From an uncultured Flavobacteriales bacterium (lineage in GTDB: Bacteria; Bacteroidota; Bacteroidia; Flavobacteriales; UBA7430): a stretch of DNA of 6,650 nt. Location of the stretch: contig CAJWJW010000075.1 in assembly GCA_913041775.1 (NCBI GenBank), forward strand, positions 1-6,650, read 5' to 3'. Made by a program: the position numbers and the translations under genes. Below are positions 6,121 to 6,650 of this stretch, piece by piece (positions within the stretch are counted from its first letter, which is position 1; each line of letters opens with the position of its first letter). A model generated the notes under the pieces. That model made no database searches and was not told the origin of the DNA. It worked only from the letters and a program-made list of their open reading frames with translations.

Positions 6121-6650
6121 TTATTTCAATTTTTTCTTAACTGCTACTTCTTGATAAGCCTCTAAAGTATCTCCTTCTATAATATCATTATAGCTCTTAA
6201 GTTGAAGACCACAATCATATCCTTTTGCAACTTCTTTTACATCGTCTTTAAATCGTTTTAATGAAGTCAATTCTCCATCATGGACAACGATACCATCGCG
6301 AATAATTCTAATTTTAGAATTTCTGAAGATTTTACCATTCATTACCATACAACCTGCAATATTACCAACTTTAGAAATCTTATACACTTCTCTAATTTCA
6401 ACATTACCAGTAACTTCTTCTTTCATCACAGGAGATAACATACCTTCCATGGCGTCTTTAAGATCGTTTATGGCATCATAAATGATCGAATATGTTCTAA
6501 TATCTACTTCTTCTCTGTCTGCAATTACTCTTGCATTTCCTTGAGGTCTCACATTAAATCCTACAATAATTGCATCTGAAGCTGTTGCTAATAATACATC
6601 ACTTTCTGTAATGGCTCCAACACCTTTATGTAAAATATTTACTTGTATTT
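6121..6650 (-). CDS. infB: Translation initiation factor IF-2, C-terminal part (partial, N-terminus off the right edge)
   Basis: IF-2 is the GTPase that brings fMet-tRNA to the 30S subunit and promotes 50S joining in the cytoplasm. The visible 175 codons cover the end of domain III (VNILHKGVGAITESDVLLATAS, then IIVGFNVRP) and the whole C-terminal domain, ending LKKKLK and TAA at 6121. They align closely by eye with remembered E. coli and Geobacillus IF-2: GMLSP, GNIAGCMV, LKRFKDDVKEV and YDCGL are all in place, including the two cysteines of the fMet-binding C2 pocket. The apparent GTG start at 6552 is the internal Val of GFNVRPQGN, not a start; the frame stays open through 6650. The G-domain lies outside the window. 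The gene is convergent with the SPOR gene and ends just before the shared terminator. Confidence 0.97.
   Translation of the reverse strand, partial: IQVNILHKGVGAITESDVLLATASDAIIVGFNVRPQGNARVIADREEVDIRTYSIIYDAINDLKDAMEGMLSPVMKEEVTGNVEIREVYKISKVGNIAGCMVMNGKIFRNSKIRIIRDGIVVHDGELTSLKRFKDDVKEVAKGYDCGLQLKSYNDIIEGDTLEAYQEVAVKKKLK

Noticed and set aside
6121..6552. A separate 143-aa minus-strand gene starting at GTG 6552
   Set aside because: The frame continues open to 6650 and the upstream codons match domain III of IF-2; the GTG is the internal valine of GFNVRP.
1..6650. A novel defence, mobile or biosynthetic system
   Set aside because: All genes belong to recognisable housekeeping or respiratory families, with no transposase, integrase, phage, toxin-antitoxin or CRISPR signals seen on either strand.

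Overview
The window reads as chromosomal DNA of a marine-type or related Flavobacteriia member (Bacteroidota). The evidence is the low GC content, A-rich leaders without clear Shine-Dalgarno sites, matches to the Bacteroidota -7 element TAnnTTTG, and proteins that look typical of Flavobacteriaceae. All annotated genes are recognisable. No mobile element, CRISPR array, tRNA or rRNA was seen.

Layout: positions 5458 down to 1 (minus strand) hold the first three genes of an alternative complex III (ACIII, Act) operon. The order is actA (multiheme cytochrome c), actB (molybdopterin-oxidoreductase-like domain fused to a four-cluster ferredoxin domain) and actC (NrfD-like membrane quinol subunit, cut by the left edge after 334 codons). 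They are separated by only 27 and 21 bases, so they are very probably one transcript. Together they form most of a quinol:electron acceptor oxidoreductase that stands in for the cytochrome bc1 complex. Quinol would be oxidised at ActC in the membrane, and electrons would pass through the periplasmic Fe-S clusters of ActB and hemes of ActA towards a terminal oxidase. The remaining subunits (actD, actE, actF), and often cytochrome oxidase genes, would be expected beyond the left edge.

Positions 5459-5672 are a 214-base divergent intergenic region holding candidate promoters in both directions. It contains a 12-bp perfect palindrome lying between the proposed -33 and -7 elements of the act promoter. 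To the right, a small secreted SPOR-domain protein (5673-6041, plus strand) converges on the 3' end of infB (translation initiation factor IF-2, minus strand, 175 C-terminal codons visible). The two are separated by a perfect 22-bp-stem hairpin that looks like a bidirectional intrinsic terminator.

I did not find a previously undescribed system. The points most worth a second look are the sixth heme site fused to the N-terminus of ActA, the combination of a displaced Tat motif with a lipobox in ActB, the three-cysteine cluster motif in ActB, and the palindrome in the act promoter.
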